DNA from: PFJX01 sp040751755
Lineage (GTDB): Bacteria; Pseudomonadota; Gammaproteobacteria; Burkholderiales; Thiobacillaceae
Length of the DNA: 64,000 bases
Reading direction: 5' to 3'
Assembly (NCBI GenBank): GCA_040751755.1
Contig: JBFMHC010000007.1
Coordinates: forward strand, 44,308-108,307
Each line of letters opens with the position of its first letter. Position 1 is the stretch's first letter. Positions 18,925 through 27,414 of the stretch are shown here, piece by piece. The translations under genes were made by a program, and so were the position numbers. The notes beneath the pieces are model-generated. The model ran no database searches, was not told the DNA's origin, and saw nothing but the letters and a program-made list of their open reading frames with translations.

Positions 18925-20592
18925 ATGAACGTTTCCGTCAGCGAGCTGATCGTCCGCTACCTTGAGCGGCTGGGGGTCGAGGCCATCTTCGGCATGCCCG
19001 GCGCGCACGTGCTGCCGATCTACGACCAGCTGCGCGGCTCGCGCGTACGCACCGTGCTGGCCAAGCACGAACAGGGCGCCGCCTTCATGGCCGGCGGCCA
19101 CGCGCGCGTCTCCGGCGGTGTCGCCGCCTGCATCGCCACCGCCGGGCCGGGCGCCACCAACCTGGTCACCGGCATCGCCAACGCCTACGCGGAGCGCCAG
19201 CCGGTGCTGGCGATCACCGGCGAGACCTCCACCTACATCTTCGGCCGCGGCGGCCTGCAGGAAAGCTCGGGCGAGGGTGGCGCGATCGACCAGGCGGCGC
19301 TGTTCGCCGGCATCACCCGCTACCGCAAGCTGATCGAACGCACCGACTACCTGGGCCAGGTGCTGAACCAGGCGACGCGCGCCCTGCTGGGCCCGGAGCC
19401 GGGGCCGGTGCTGCTGTCCATCCCCTACAACGTGCAGAAGGAGACGGTCGACGCCGGCATCCTGGAGCACGTGCACATCCCGCGCCACGACCTCGCCTGC
19501 CCGACGCGCGCCGCCCCCGTCGAGGCCCTGGCACGCCTGCTCCGCGAGGCGCGCGCGCCGGTCATCGTCGCCGGCCACGGCTGCATCCGCGCCGGCGCGC
19601 GCGCCGAGGTGGCGCGCCTGGCCGAGGCCATGGGCATCCCGGTCGCCACCAGCCTCAAGGGCAAGGGCGTGGTGGCGGAGGGCACCGAGCTGTCGCTGGG
19701 CTGCCTGGGCGTCACCTCGAACGGCGACGCCTACCGCTACATCGTCGAACAGGCCGACCTGGTGATCTTCCTCGGCGCCGGCTTCAACGAGCGCACCAGC
19801 TACCTGTGGGACACGCAGCTGCTGGCCGGCAAGAAGCTGGCGCAGGTGGACCTCGACGCCGCGCAGCTCGGCCGGGTGTTCCGCCCGGACGCGGCGATCC
19901 AGGGCGACATCCGCGCGGTGTGCGCCGAGCTGCTGGGCGTGCTGGAGGCGGAGGGCGTGCCGGCGAAGGGCCTGGAGACCCTGGCCCGCCACCGCCAGGC
20001 GCTGCGCGCGCCGAGCGCGGAGGCCGAGGCGCGGCACGCCAAGTTCCACCTCATGGAGGCCTTCTTCGCCGGCCTGGCGCGACGCTTCCCCGAGAACTCG
20101 CTGATCTTCGACGACAACATCGTGTTCGCGCAGAGCTACCTGGACGTCTCGCACGCCAACCACTACTTCCCCAACTCCGGCATCTCCTCGCTCGGCCACG
20201 CCATCCCGGCGGCGATCGGCGCCCGCCTGCATGCCCAGGGCGCGCCGACCTTCGCCATCCTCGGCGACGGCGGCTTCCAGATGTGCGGCATGGAGATCAT
20301 GACGGCGGTGAACTACGGCATCCCGCTCAACGTGGTGCTGATCAACAACGGCACCATGGGCCTGATCCGCAAGAACCAGTTCCAGCTCTACGGCGAGCGC
20401 TACATCGACTGTGACTTCGTCAACCCGGACTTCGCCCTGCTCGCCGCCGCCTTCGGCATCCGCCACCACCGCGTCGCCGACGAGGCGGACGTGGAGAAGC
20501 TGTTCGCCGAGGCCGACCTGGAAGGCGGCATCAACCTGATCGAAATCCTGCTCGACAAGCATGCCTTCCCCTCTTACCTGTCGGCTCGCTGA
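18925..20592 (+). CDS. Thiamine-diphosphate-dependent enzyme, acetolactate-synthase-like
   Basis: A 555-residue cytoplasmic enzyme of the acetolactate synthase/pyruvate decarboxylase superfamily. The N-terminal Pyr domain has GMPGAHVLPIYD and the catalytic Glu in AKHEQGAAFMA. A central domain (VIVAGHGCIRAGARAEVARL, SLKGKGVV) follows. The C-terminal PP domain carries GDGGFQMCGMEIMTAV...NN, the Mg-ThDP motif, ending in INNGTMGLIR. Length is standard. The substrate is uncertain: no IlvN-type small subunit follows, and the gene overlaps a glycosyltransferase-like gene by 32 bases, so a pathway-specific carboligase or decarboxylase is more likely than branched-chain amino acid synthesis. Start at ATG 18925; there is no strong ribosome site. 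Confidence 0.88.
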   Translation: MNVSVSELIVRYLERLGVEAIFGMPGAHVLPIYDQLRGSRVRTVLAKHEQGAAFMAGGHARVSGGVAACIATAGPGATNLVTGIANAYAERQPVLAITGETSTYIFGRGGLQESSGEGGAIDQAALFAGITRYRKLIERTDYLGQVLNQATRALLGPEPGPVLLSIPYNVQKETVDAGILEHVHIPRHDLACPTRAAPVEALARLLREARAPVIVAGHGCIRAGARAEVARLAEAMGIPVATSLKGKGVVAEGTELSLGCLGVTSNGDAYRYIVEQADLVIFLGAGFNERTSYLWDTQLLAGKKLAQVDLDAAQLGRVFRPDAAIQGDIRAVCAELLGVLEAEGVPAKGLETLARHRQALRAPSAEAEARHAKFHLMEAFFAGLARRFPENSLIFDDNIVFAQSYLDVSHANHYFPNSGISSLGHAIPAAIGARLHAQGAPTFAILGDGGFQMCGMEIMTAVNYGIPLNVVLINNGTMGLIRKNQFQLYGERYIDCDFVNPDFALLAAAFGIRHHRVADEADVEKLFAEADLEGGINLIEILLDKHAFPSYLSAR

Positions 20593-22360
20593 CGCGGACG
20601 AGCAGATCGCCGCGCAGAAGGCCGCCATCGCCCGCTTCGAGGCCGCGCTGTGGGCAGACGGCTTCGACGAGAAACTGCTCGCCTCCTACCAGTCGGCCTG
20701 GCGCCGCCTGGAGGCGCTGCTGGAACGGCACGGCGAACGCGAGCGCCACCGCTTCGTCGTCGTCATCCCCGTGGCGGACAGCCCGGTGCACCTGCGCGAC
20801 TGCCTCGCCAGCCTGCTCGAACTGTGCAACGCCTACGGCTACGGCGGCCTCCGGGACGGGCGCTGGCATAAGGTCTCGGTGCTGCTCGCCGACGACTCCG
20901 GCGACGCCGACGCGATCGCGCGCCACCGCGCCATCGCCGCCGACTTCACACGGCGCGGCCTGGTGGTGGAGTACTTCGGCCTGGCGGAACAGCTCGCGCT
21001 GATGGATGGCCTCGCCGACCTCGATCTCTCCGCTATCGTCGGCAGGCACCCGCGCGAGGCCTTCCACCACAAGGGCCAGGCGATGACGCGCAACATCGCC
21101 TACCTGAAATGTGCGGCCCTGCAGGCCGCCAATCCCGACGAACCGCTGCTGGTCTACACCCTCGACGCGGACCAGGAGTTCCGCGTCAACGTCGCCACGC
21201 CCGAGGGCCCGCGCGGCGTGTGCGCGGTCAACTTCCTGCACCACCTGGATGCGATCTTCGCCGACCCCGCAGTCGAGGTCCTGACCGGCAAGGTGGTGGG
21301 CGACCCGCCGGTCTCCCCCTCGGTGATGGCCGGCAACTTCCTCGAGGACGTGCTCGGCTTCCTGCACGAGATGGCGTCCAGCTCGCCGGACGCGCCCTAC
21401 CGCCAGCCGCACGCGGGTGGCGGCGGCGACGCCGCCTACCACGACATGGCGGACCTGTTCGGCTTCAAGCCCGCCGGGCAGCCCTACCGCTTCCACTGCC
21501 CGCTGCCCGGCACGCTGGACAACGCCGCCTGTTTCGCCGCCTTCGCGGCGCGCCTGAACAGCTTCTTCCACGGCGAGCACCCCACGCGCATCACCTGGTA
21601 CCAGCCCGCCGACCCCGCCGCCAGCGTGCAGCCGGCGCGCACCGTCTACACGGGCAACTACGTGTTCCGCCCCGCCGCGCTGCGCTGGTTCATCCCCTTC
21701 GCGCCGCTGCGCCTGCGCATGTCCGGCCCCACCATGGGGCGCATGCTGCAGGCCGAGATGGGCGCGGGCTTCGTCTCCGCCAACCTGCCCATGCTGCACA
21801 AGCGCACCCTGGAGGCGACCGGCCAGTCCGAGTTCCGCCCCGGCGTGCACGACGCCAGCCGGGCGGTGGACCTGTGCGACGAGTCCGAGCGCCAGTTCCA
21901 CGGCGACGTGATGCTGTTCGCCATGCAGCGCCTCGCCGCCCTCGGCTACCCGCGCGCGGCGCTCCCCGAATCTCTGGTGGACCAGACCCTGGCCGAGCTG
22001 CGTGCCGAGATGCGCGAGCGCTACCACGCCAAGCAGCAGGCCATCCTGCAGCGGCTCGACCTGCTCACCACCGTGCTGCGCGACCCGAACGGCTGGTGGC
22101 ACGCACATCCTGAACTGGCGGAGGCGAATGCCGCGTTCGAGTCCTTCGCCGCCAACATCGCGCGCAACTTCGCCGCCGACTCGCCCTGCCAGGCGCGGCT
22201 CGACGCGGCGGCGCGCTGCGAGGACTGGCACGCCCGGCAACGCGCCGCCATCCTCGGCCTGCACGCCGACCGGCAGGCCTGGAACGCGGCGCTGGCGCGG
22301 CTGGGCCTCCCCTCCCCCGCCGGGGGAGGGGCCGGGGGTGAGGGAGCGACACATGCCTGA
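20561..22360 (+). CDS. Family-2 glycosyltransferase-like protein with repeat-encoded C-terminus
   Basis: A 599-residue protein that overlaps the ThDP enzyme by 32 bases. After an N-terminal helical region comes a GT-A-like fold: FVVVIPVADSPVHLRDCLASL, VLLADDSGDADAI, HHKGQAMTRNIAYLKCAAL, and a DxD-like metal site in LVYTLDADQEFRVN. No membrane anchor is seen. The C-terminal half has no further recognised domain. The last ~17 residues (LPSPAGGGAGGEGATHA) are encoded by a REP-like repeat. The start at 20561 has no ribosome site, so coupling to the upstream gene is assumed. The donor and acceptor are unknown. Confidence 0.72.
   Translation: MPSPLTCRLADADEQIAAQKAAIARFEAALWADGFDEKLLASYQSAWRRLEALLERHGERERHRFVVVIPVADSPVHLRDCLASLLELCNAYGYGGLRDGRWHKVSVLLADDSGDADAIARHRAIAADFTRRGLVVEYFGLAEQLALMDGLADLDLSAIVGRHPREAFHHKGQAMTRNIAYLKCAALQAANPDEPLLVYTLDADQEFRVNVATPEGPRGVCAVNFLHHLDAIFADPAVEVLTGKVVGDPPVSPSVMAGNFLEDVLGFLHEMASSSPDAPYRQPHAGGGGDAAYHDMADLFGFKPAGQPYRFHCPLPGTLDNAACFAAFAARLNSFFHGEHPTRITWYQPADPAASVQPARTVYTGNYVFRPAALRWFIPFAPLRLRMSGPTMGRMLQAEMGAGFVSANLPMLHKRTLEATGQSEFRPGVHDASRAVDLCDESERQFHGDVMLFAMQRLAALGYPRAALPESLVDQTLAELRAEMRERYHAKQQAILQRLDLLTTVLRDPNGWWHAHPELAEANAAFESFAANIARNFAADSPCQARLDAAARCEDWHARQRAAILGLHADRQAWNAALARLGLPSPAGGGAGGEGATHA
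22307..22352 (+). repeat. REP-like repeat at the 3' end of the glycosyltransferase-like gene (copy B)
   Basis: The CCCTCCCCC/GGGGGAGGG hairpin is followed by GCCGGGGGTGAGGGAGCGAC. It is nearly identical to the copy inside pgi at 10986-11031. It encodes the C-terminal residues of the glycosyltransferase-like protein, whose TGA follows directly. Confidence 0.8.
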
Positions 22361-22378
22361 CCGCGCCGGCCTGATACA

Positions 22379-22423
22379 ACGTTGCTCCCTCACCCCAACC
22401 CTCTCCCGGGGGGAGAGGGGGTA
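22379..22423 (-). repeat. REP-like repeat, inverted partner of copy B
   Basis: GTTGCTCCCTCACCCCAACC followed by a CTCTCCC/GGGAGAG hairpin is the reverse-complement arrangement of the element at 22307-22352. It gives an inverted pair around ~26 bases, like paired REP units. It lies between the glycosyltransferase-like stop and the PaaK-like start. Confidence 0.75.
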
Positions 22424-22430
22424 ACTCGCC

Positions 22431-23708
22431 ATGCTCGCCGGCCTGCGCCAGCGCCTGCACCGCGCCCGGCACCCCGCGCGCTACGCGCAACTCGACGCCC
22501 TGCTGCGCCACCAGGCCCTGGACCGCGACGCGCTGCTGCGCCAGCAGCGCCAGGCCTTCGCCGATCTGGTCGCCTGCGCCACCGCCAACGTCCCCTATTA
22601 CGCCGACCGGCTGCCCCCGCCCCCGTTTGCGCCCACCGCCCTGCCCATCCTCACCAAGGACGACGTGCGCACCCACCTCGACGACCTGCTGGCGCGCGAC
22701 GCCGACCGTAGTCAGGTCAAGCTCGGCCACACCGGCGGCTCCACCGGCCAGCCGCTCGCCTTCTGGTACGACGACGCGAAACACGAGCTGATGCGCGCCG
22801 GCATGATGCGCGGCTTCATGATGTCCGGCTGGCGCCCCGGCCAGAAGGTCCTCTACCTGTGGGGGGCGCGCCAGGACACCGGCAAGGGCGGCGTGTTCGG
22901 CCACCGCCTGGCCGACGCCATCGCCGGCGAGCGCACCGTTGCCGCGCTGGAATACAGCGAGGCCGGCCTGCACGCCTGGGCGCGCCTGATCCAGCGCTGG
23001 CGCCCCACCCTGCTGTACGGCTACGCCTCGGCCCTGGGCGAGCTGGCGCGCTACATCCTCGCCGAACGCCTGCCCATGCCCAAGGGCCTGCTCGGCGCCT
23101 ACTCCACCGCCGAGATGCTGGACGAGGGCCAGCGCGCACTGATGCAGCAGGCCTTCGGCTGCAAGGTGTTCAACCAGTACGGCTGTCGCGAGGTGCCCAA
23201 CATCGCCTGGGAATGCCGGCACGGCGGCATGCACGTGATGGCGGACCTGGTGTACCTGGAATCCGTGCCGCGCGAGGGCGAGGACCGCCTGCTGGTCACC
23301 TCGCTGACCAACCGCCTGATGCCCTTCATCCGCTACGACCTGGGCGACGCCGGTCGCCTGCTCGACGGCGCATGCCCCTGCGGCTCGCCCTTCCCGCTCA
23401 TGGAGATGGGGATGTGCCGGCACAACGACCTGATCCTCGGCGCCGGCGGCAAGCGCGTGCACCCGGCCTTCTTCAACCGCCTGCTGTACGGCGAGACGCA
23501 GGTGCGCCAATACCAGTGGGTGCAGCGCGCGCCCGACCGCATCGAACTTGGCCTGGTGAGCCCGACGCCGCTCACCGCGGATAGACTGGCGCGCATGCAG
23601 GCCGAGATCCACCGCGACGTCGACCCCGGCATGGCCCTGGAGGTGCGCTATCTGGACGAGATCCCGCGCACCGCCTCGGGCAAGCACCGCTTCGTGATCG
23701 GTCTTTGA
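22431..23708 (+). CDS. PaaK/CapK-like adenylate-forming enzyme
   Basis: A 425-residue protein of the phenylacetate-CoA ligase/CapK branch of the adenylate-forming superfamily. Motifs are LPILTKDDVRTHL, the phosphate-binding loop LGHTGGSTGQPLAF, GAYSTAEMLDEGQR, FNQYGCREVPNIAWEC, and LMPFIRYDLGDAGRL with the ribose-binding Asp. A Cys-rich CPCGSPFPL stretch and a C-terminal Lys in TASGKHRFV complete it. Members activate a carboxylate as acyl-AMP. CapK-type members are often found in polysaccharide clusters. Its neighbours, a ThDP enzyme and a glycosyltransferase-like protein, suggest a small biosynthetic cluster. The substrate is unknown. Confidence 0.87.
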   Translation: MLAGLRQRLHRARHPARYAQLDALLRHQALDRDALLRQQRQAFADLVACATANVPYYADRLPPPPFAPTALPILTKDDVRTHLDDLLARDADRSQVKLGHTGGSTGQPLAFWYDDAKHELMRAGMMRGFMMSGWRPGQKVLYLWGARQDTGKGGVFGHRLADAIAGERTVAALEYSEAGLHAWARLIQRWRPTLLYGYASALGELARYILAERLPMPKGLLGAYSTAEMLDEGQRALMQQAFGCKVFNQYGCREVPNIAWECRHGGMHVMADLVYLESVPREGEDRLLVTSLTNRLMPFIRYDLGDAGRLLDGACPCGSPFPLMEMGMCRHNDLILGAGGKRVHPAFFNRLLYGETQVRQYQWVQRAPDRIELGLVSPTPLTADRLARMQAEIHRDVDPGMALEVRYLDEIPRTASGKHRFVIGL

Positions 23709-23830
23709 ACTTGCCGCCCCTTCACCGGGGGCGATCCCTCAAGGCAAACCTTGATCGACAAGCCCCCGTGGCACCACCAGAATCCGTCTGCCCACATGGG
23801 CATACCAACCCATAATCCTCGGAGGTCACC

Positions 23831-24340
23831 ATGCGCCACATCGCCCTTAGCCTTGCCCTTGCCATCGTCGCCCCCCTCGCCGGTGCCGGCTGTCTGCCAG
23901 TCCTGGGCACGGTTCGGCTCACCCCGGATGCCGCCTGCGGCGTGGCGACCGTCCCCGGCATGGAGGGCCAGCCCTTCATCGGCGAATGCTTCAAGACGGT
24001 CCTCAGCCTGGGCGGCCTGCTGCCCGCCTATGGGTATTCCGGCGTGACCACGGAACCCTTGACCGGCCTGTTGCCCCCCAACGCCGTGGCGGCCTCCCCG
24101 GCCACGCTGCAGGGTGGGCGCAACGTGCTGACCGCGCGCACCACCTTCTCGCTCGGCGGCACCCGCTTCTATGCCGCCGAGGTGGTGATCGACAGCGGCA
24201 ACGGCATCGTCACGGAACAGAGCGTCATCACCGGCACCGACGGCAAGGGCCTGTTCAGGAACGCGACGGGCAACTTCGCCATTCTCGGCAACAGCATCAA
24301 CGAGACCGCCCAGATTCGCGGCCAGATCTGCACGCCTTGA
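23831..24340 (+). CDS. Secreted protein of unknown function
   Basis: A 169-residue protein with a signal peptide (MRHIALSLALAIVAPLAGAG) and a mature part that is beta-rich and Gly/Thr-rich. It contains four cysteines (GAGC, AACG, GECF, GQIC) that could form disulfides. The LAGAGC sequence is not a good lipobox, because Leu is not at -3. I recognise no family. A clear GGAGG box lies 6 bases before the ATG. It stands alone in a region of small unknown genes. Confidence 0.75.
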   Translation: MRHIALSLALAIVAPLAGAGCLPVLGTVRLTPDAACGVATVPGMEGQPFIGECFKTVLSLGGLLPAYGYSGVTTEPLTGLLPPNAVAASPATLQGGRNVLTARTTFSLGGTRFYAAEVVIDSGNGIVTEQSVITGTDGKGLFRNATGNFAILGNSINETAQIRGQICTP

Positions 24341-24373
24341 TCCAGTCGCGGCAACACTGAAAGCGGGGGTTCC

Positions 24374-24739
24374 ATGGACTGGCGGATCAAGCTGTTGGGG
24401 CGCGACCTCCGGGTCGAACTGAGTGCGGCGGCGGTGCGCGCCCTGGAGGCCAGGGCGGAACCCCTGCACGTGGAGATGGAGCTGTATTTCAGCTGCCTGA
24501 TCCGCAAACGGGTGCTGTTCGACAGGCCGCCTCGCGCCGAGGCGGTGCGGATCGGCCACGGCCCGGGCCTGAGTCTGGGCTTCCGCCCGGTGATGAGCCG
24601 GGGCGGCTGCGCCGTCGCCGACACCGACCCCGAGGACATGCTGGTCGACCTGCCCACCGGCGAGCCGCAGCGCTTCGTACCGCACTGGCTCCGCCTGGAC
24701 TACCGGCACGGCACTTGGCGCGGCGAGTTCGGCTACTGA
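24374..24739 (+). CDS. Small protein of unknown function
   Basis: A 121-residue soluble protein 33 bases after the secreted protein gene. No signal peptide or membrane helix is seen. An N-terminal MDWRIKLLGRDLRVELSAAAVRALE region is followed by an ELYFSCLIRKRVLFD strand region, a Cys in RGGCAV and an aromatic, basic C-terminus (HWLRLDYRHGTWRGEFGY). I do not recognise the family. Codon use matches the neighbours, which supports it being real. Confidence 0.7.
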   Translation: MDWRIKLLGRDLRVELSAAAVRALEARAEPLHVEMELYFSCLIRKRVLFDRPPRAEAVRIGHGPGLSLGFRPVMSRGGCAVADTDPEDMLVDLPTGEPQRFVPHWLRLDYRHGTWRGEFGY

Positions 24740-24810
24740 GTGGCTACTGAACCGGGGGCCGGCGGCATGACCGGGCAGGCGCTCCAGGCCCGGCAAACCC
24801 AAGCACCATG

Positions 24811-24874
24811 AAAAAAGCCCCGGGGCCTGGGCCACCGGGGCTTGATCACCCTTGCCGCCCAAGCGGGCGGCAAG
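24811..24874 (-). terminator. Paired hairpins terminating the PhoX-like gene
   Basis: Read on the minus strand, a perfect 10-base stem CTTGCCGCCC/GGGCGGCAAG (24851-24874) is followed by a second stem AAGCCCCGG/CCGGGGCTT (24815-24843) and then six T. The second is a classical intrinsic terminator 48 bases past the stop. Confidence 0.85.
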
Positions 24875-24890
24875 GGTTGGCGCGACTCAA

Positions 24891-26258
24891 TCAGTCGCGG
24901 TCGTGATCGTGGCGCTCACCATAGTGGTGGCCACGGTCGGACTTCATGCAGGGCGCGGTGATCATCATGGTGCGATCCACGCCGCTTTCCGGGTGCTGCA
25001 CGTTGACGTAGGCGGTGTTCGGCTTGAACGGGTCGAAGTACAGGCCGGTGGCCTCGGCTTCCTTGGTGGTCAGGCTGGCCCACTTGCCGATGGCCTCGGC
25101 CACGCCGTCGTTGTCCTCGTCCTTGGCGAACCAGGTGTCTTCCACGCCGCCGTCCTGGTCTTCGACGATGTACATGTTGCCGTCGGCGTCGATCGCCAGG
25201 TTGTCGGGGGCGGTGAACTGGGTGCCGGCGGGCAGGCCGGTGCCCATGTCCAGGGTGTCGCGGCTGGCGAACAGCTTCACTTCATTGCTGCTCAGATTGA
25301 TGGAGAAGACCTTGTGGTTGGTGGTGGTGGCCACGAACAGCATCTGCTTGCCGTTGCGCAGGTTCTTGATCTCCAGGTCCTCGGGGCGGTCGAACTTGGT
25401 GCCCAGGAAGGCGGGCAGCTTCGGCGTGGCGCGGCCGTCGATGGCCTTCAGGCCGTTCGGATCGATGATCTCGACGGCGCCGGGCAGGGCGGCACCGTAG
25501 ATGTCGGTCAGGGGGATCCAGGTGGCGGTGCCGGTGGCTTCCTTGACGGAGCCGTCGCCCACGCGCAGGACGAAGGTCTGGCCCTGGGCGAAGAAGTCAT
25601 CGCCGTTGGTGGCCTTGGGGTTCATGGAGGTGAACTTGAAGATGTGGCTGTTGTTGCGCTCGTCGATGAAGTACAGGTTGTTCTTCTTGTCGAACGCCAG
25701 ACCTTCGTGCGACACGCGCGGCAGGATGTCGCGGTGCTTGATGACGATGTCGGCGGGGGCGGCCAGGGGGTTGGTCACCTCGAACAGACGGCCGTAGATG
25801 CTGGGAGCGGCGGGGTTGTCGCTCCAGGACTCCTCGGCGGTCAGGAAGGTGCCCCAGGGGGTCCAGCGGGAGGCGTCGAAGGCCACGTGGGCACCCACGG
25901 CGGGAGAGGCCCAGATGGTCTCGGTCTGCATGTTGCGCAGATCGGTGCGCTGGATGCCGGCCTGGCTGGTCTCGAACACGGTGAACAGGAAGCGGCCGGC
26001 GTCGGGACCGTTCTCGTTGACGGTGTGCATGTCGTAGTTGCCGCTGTCGAAGCGGTTGGCCTGGGTCACGTCACGGGCGACGATGTTGACCTGGCTGAAC
26101 TTGGGGGAAGACAGCTTGAAGGGGGCGGACTCGGGCAGGGAGCCGGCAACCGTGTCGCCGACCATGGGCGTGAAGTTGTCGAAGTAGGTCGCGTCAGCGG
26201 CGGCGTAGGAGGTCGCCAGGGCCAGGCCGACGGCGAGGGAAAGCTTTTTCAGCATCAT
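24891..26258 (-). CDS. PhoX-like (DUF839) secreted phosphatase
   Basis: A 455-residue exported protein with a Sec-type signal peptide (LKKLSLAVGLALATSYAAA), unlike the Tat signal of classic PhoX. The DUF839/PhoX beta-propeller pattern is visible: RWTPWGTFLTAEESW, RVSHEGLAFDKKNNLYFIDERN, KFDRPEDLEIKNL, FTAPDNLAIDADGNMYIVEDQDGG. PhoX enzymes are calcium- and iron-dependent alkaline phosphatases. Here the only Cys lies near the C-terminus, so the iron-ligand Cys of PhoX is not obvious. The C-terminus is His/Asp-rich (RGHHYGERHDHDRD). A Pho-box-like repeat lies 155 bases upstream. Start ATG 26258 is preceded by AAAGGG. Confidence 0.8.
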   Translation of the reverse strand: MMLKKLSLAVGLALATSYAAADATYFDNFTPMVGDTVAGSLPESAPFKLSSPKFSQVNIVARDVTQANRFDSGNYDMHTVNENGPDAGRFLFTVFETSQAGIQRTDLRNMQTETIWASPAVGAHVAFDASRWTPWGTFLTAEESWSDNPAAPSIYGRLFEVTNPLAAPADIVIKHRDILPRVSHEGLAFDKKNNLYFIDERNNSHIFKFTSMNPKATNGDDFFAQGQTFVLRVGDGSVKEATGTATWIPLTDIYGAALPGAVEIIDPNGLKAIDGRATPKLPAFLGTKFDRPEDLEIKNLRNGKQMLFVATTTNHKVFSINLSSNEVKLFASRDTLDMGTGLPAGTQFTAPDNLAIDADGNMYIVEDQDGGVEDTWFAKDEDNDGVAEAIGKWASLTTKEAEATGLYFDPFKPNTAYVNVQHPESGVDRTMMITAPCMKSDRGHHYGERHDHDRD

Positions 26259-26412
26259 GAAGGTACCCTTTGGAGTGTTGGTTGCAGACATACCAGCGCA
26301 AAACGAACGGTGTACGAGTCGACCTTGGTGCCAAAGCCGGCGGAGACCTCCTCGGAGGAACCACCCCGTCGCCACCCATGGTCTGGTACGGGCCGAAAAT
26401 TAGCGTTTGCTT

Positions 26413-26430
26413 ATGACACGCGTATGACTC
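26413..26430 (-). promoter_or_regulatory. Candidate Pho box (PhoB site) upstream of the PhoX-like gene
   Basis: On the minus strand the sequence reads GAGTCAT, four bases (ACGC), GTGTCAT. This is two 7-base direct repeats at an 11-base period, like the PhoB consensus CTGTCAT-N4-CTGTCAT. Ten bases further is TAATTT, a possible -10 element in the position expected for PhoB-activated promoters. It was found by eye. Confidence 0.5.
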
Positions 26431-26518
26431 ATGCCACCAGTACATATTGACCAGCCGAGCAGGCCCGGACACATCGCCCAGGTAGACGAGAAGGCCGCGC
26501 GGCACTGCGCCACGCCGG

Positions 26519-27205
26519 TCATTGCGCGGCTTCAGCCGGATGCACGGAGAGCAGTTCCACCTCGAACACCAGGGTCTCGTGGGCGAGCCTGCCTCGGCTG
26601 CCATAGGCCAGATCGGGCGGGACGTAGAGCGCGTACTTGGCGCCCTCCCGCATGTGCTGCAGGCCCTCGGTCCAGCCGGCGATCACACCGTTGAGGGGGA
26701 AGGTGGACGGCGCCTGGCGCCGGTAGGAGCTGTCGAACTCGCTGCCGTCGATCAGGGTGCCGCGGTAGTGCACGGTCACCTTGTCGCGGGGGCCGGGTGT
26801 CCTGCCCTCGCCCGCCTTGAGTACCTGATACTGCAGGCCGCTGGGCAGGGCGACCACGCCGGGCTTCTGCCGGTTCGCATCGAGGAAGGCCTGGCCCGCG
26901 GCGCGTTTCGCCGCCGCCGCCTTCTCCGCCTGTTCACGCTGCGCCGCCAGCCTTTGCTGCCGCAGCGCCTCTTGCGCCTGCGCCATCGCCTCCTCGCTCA
27001 CCTGTGGGGCGCTGCCTGCCAGGCCATCCTGGAGGCCACGCTGGACGATCGCCGCGTCGAGGTCCAGGGCCTGGCGCTTGAACCCGGCGCCCATCTGGTA
27101 GCCCAGGCCGTAGCTGGCGCGCTCGCGCTCGGTCTCCAGTTTCAGGGGCTCGGCCCACAGGGGCAGGCTGATGGACGCGATGATCAGGGTGCTCAACAGG
27201 CGCAT
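26519..27205 (-). CDS. FkpA/Mip-type FKBP peptidyl-prolyl isomerase
   Basis: A 228-residue exported isomerase. It has a signal peptide (MRLLSTLIIASISLPLWA), an N-terminal dimerisation region (YGLGYQMGAGFKRQALDLDAA), a long Gln/Ala/Glu/Lys-rich helix (residues ~70-105), and a C-terminal FKBP domain from PSGLQYQVLKAGEG, with VTVHYRGTLIDGSEFDSSYRR, GVIAGWTEGLQHMREGAKYALYVPPDLAYG and LVFEVELLSV. FkpA and Mip proteins help fold periplasmic proteins. It is convergent with nothing and divergent from the glycerophosphodiesterase gene. Confidence 0.92.
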   Translation of the reverse strand: MRLLSTLIIASISLPLWAEPLKLETERERASYGLGYQMGAGFKRQALDLDAAIVQRGLQDGLAGSAPQVSEEAMAQAQEALRQQRLAAQREQAEKAAAAKRAAGQAFLDANRQKPGVVALPSGLQYQVLKAGEGRTPGPRDKVTVHYRGTLIDGSEFDSSYRRQAPSTFPLNGVIAGWTEGLQHMREGAKYALYVPPDLAYGSRGRLAHETLVFEVELLSVHPAEAAQ

Positions 27206-27414
27206 GGCGGAACTCCGTCGGGAATGAATGGAACTGGGCGGCGAGCATAGCCAGTGCCGTGGTCAGCTTGGTGACAGGCCGGCCATGATCCTTTTGGGCC
27301 ATGCCGCGCGCAAAACGGCAACACAAGCGACATCCAGGCTTCATGTCGGGCCCGCAAAGTCTGGCGCGCAGGCGCATTCGACCCTGCCAGACCAATCCAT
27401 CCGGGAGATCACCC

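Noticed and set aside
23831..23896. Lipoprotein signal in the secreted unknown protein
   Set aside because: LAGAGC lacks Leu at position -3 and the standard lipobox; a normal signal peptide fits better.
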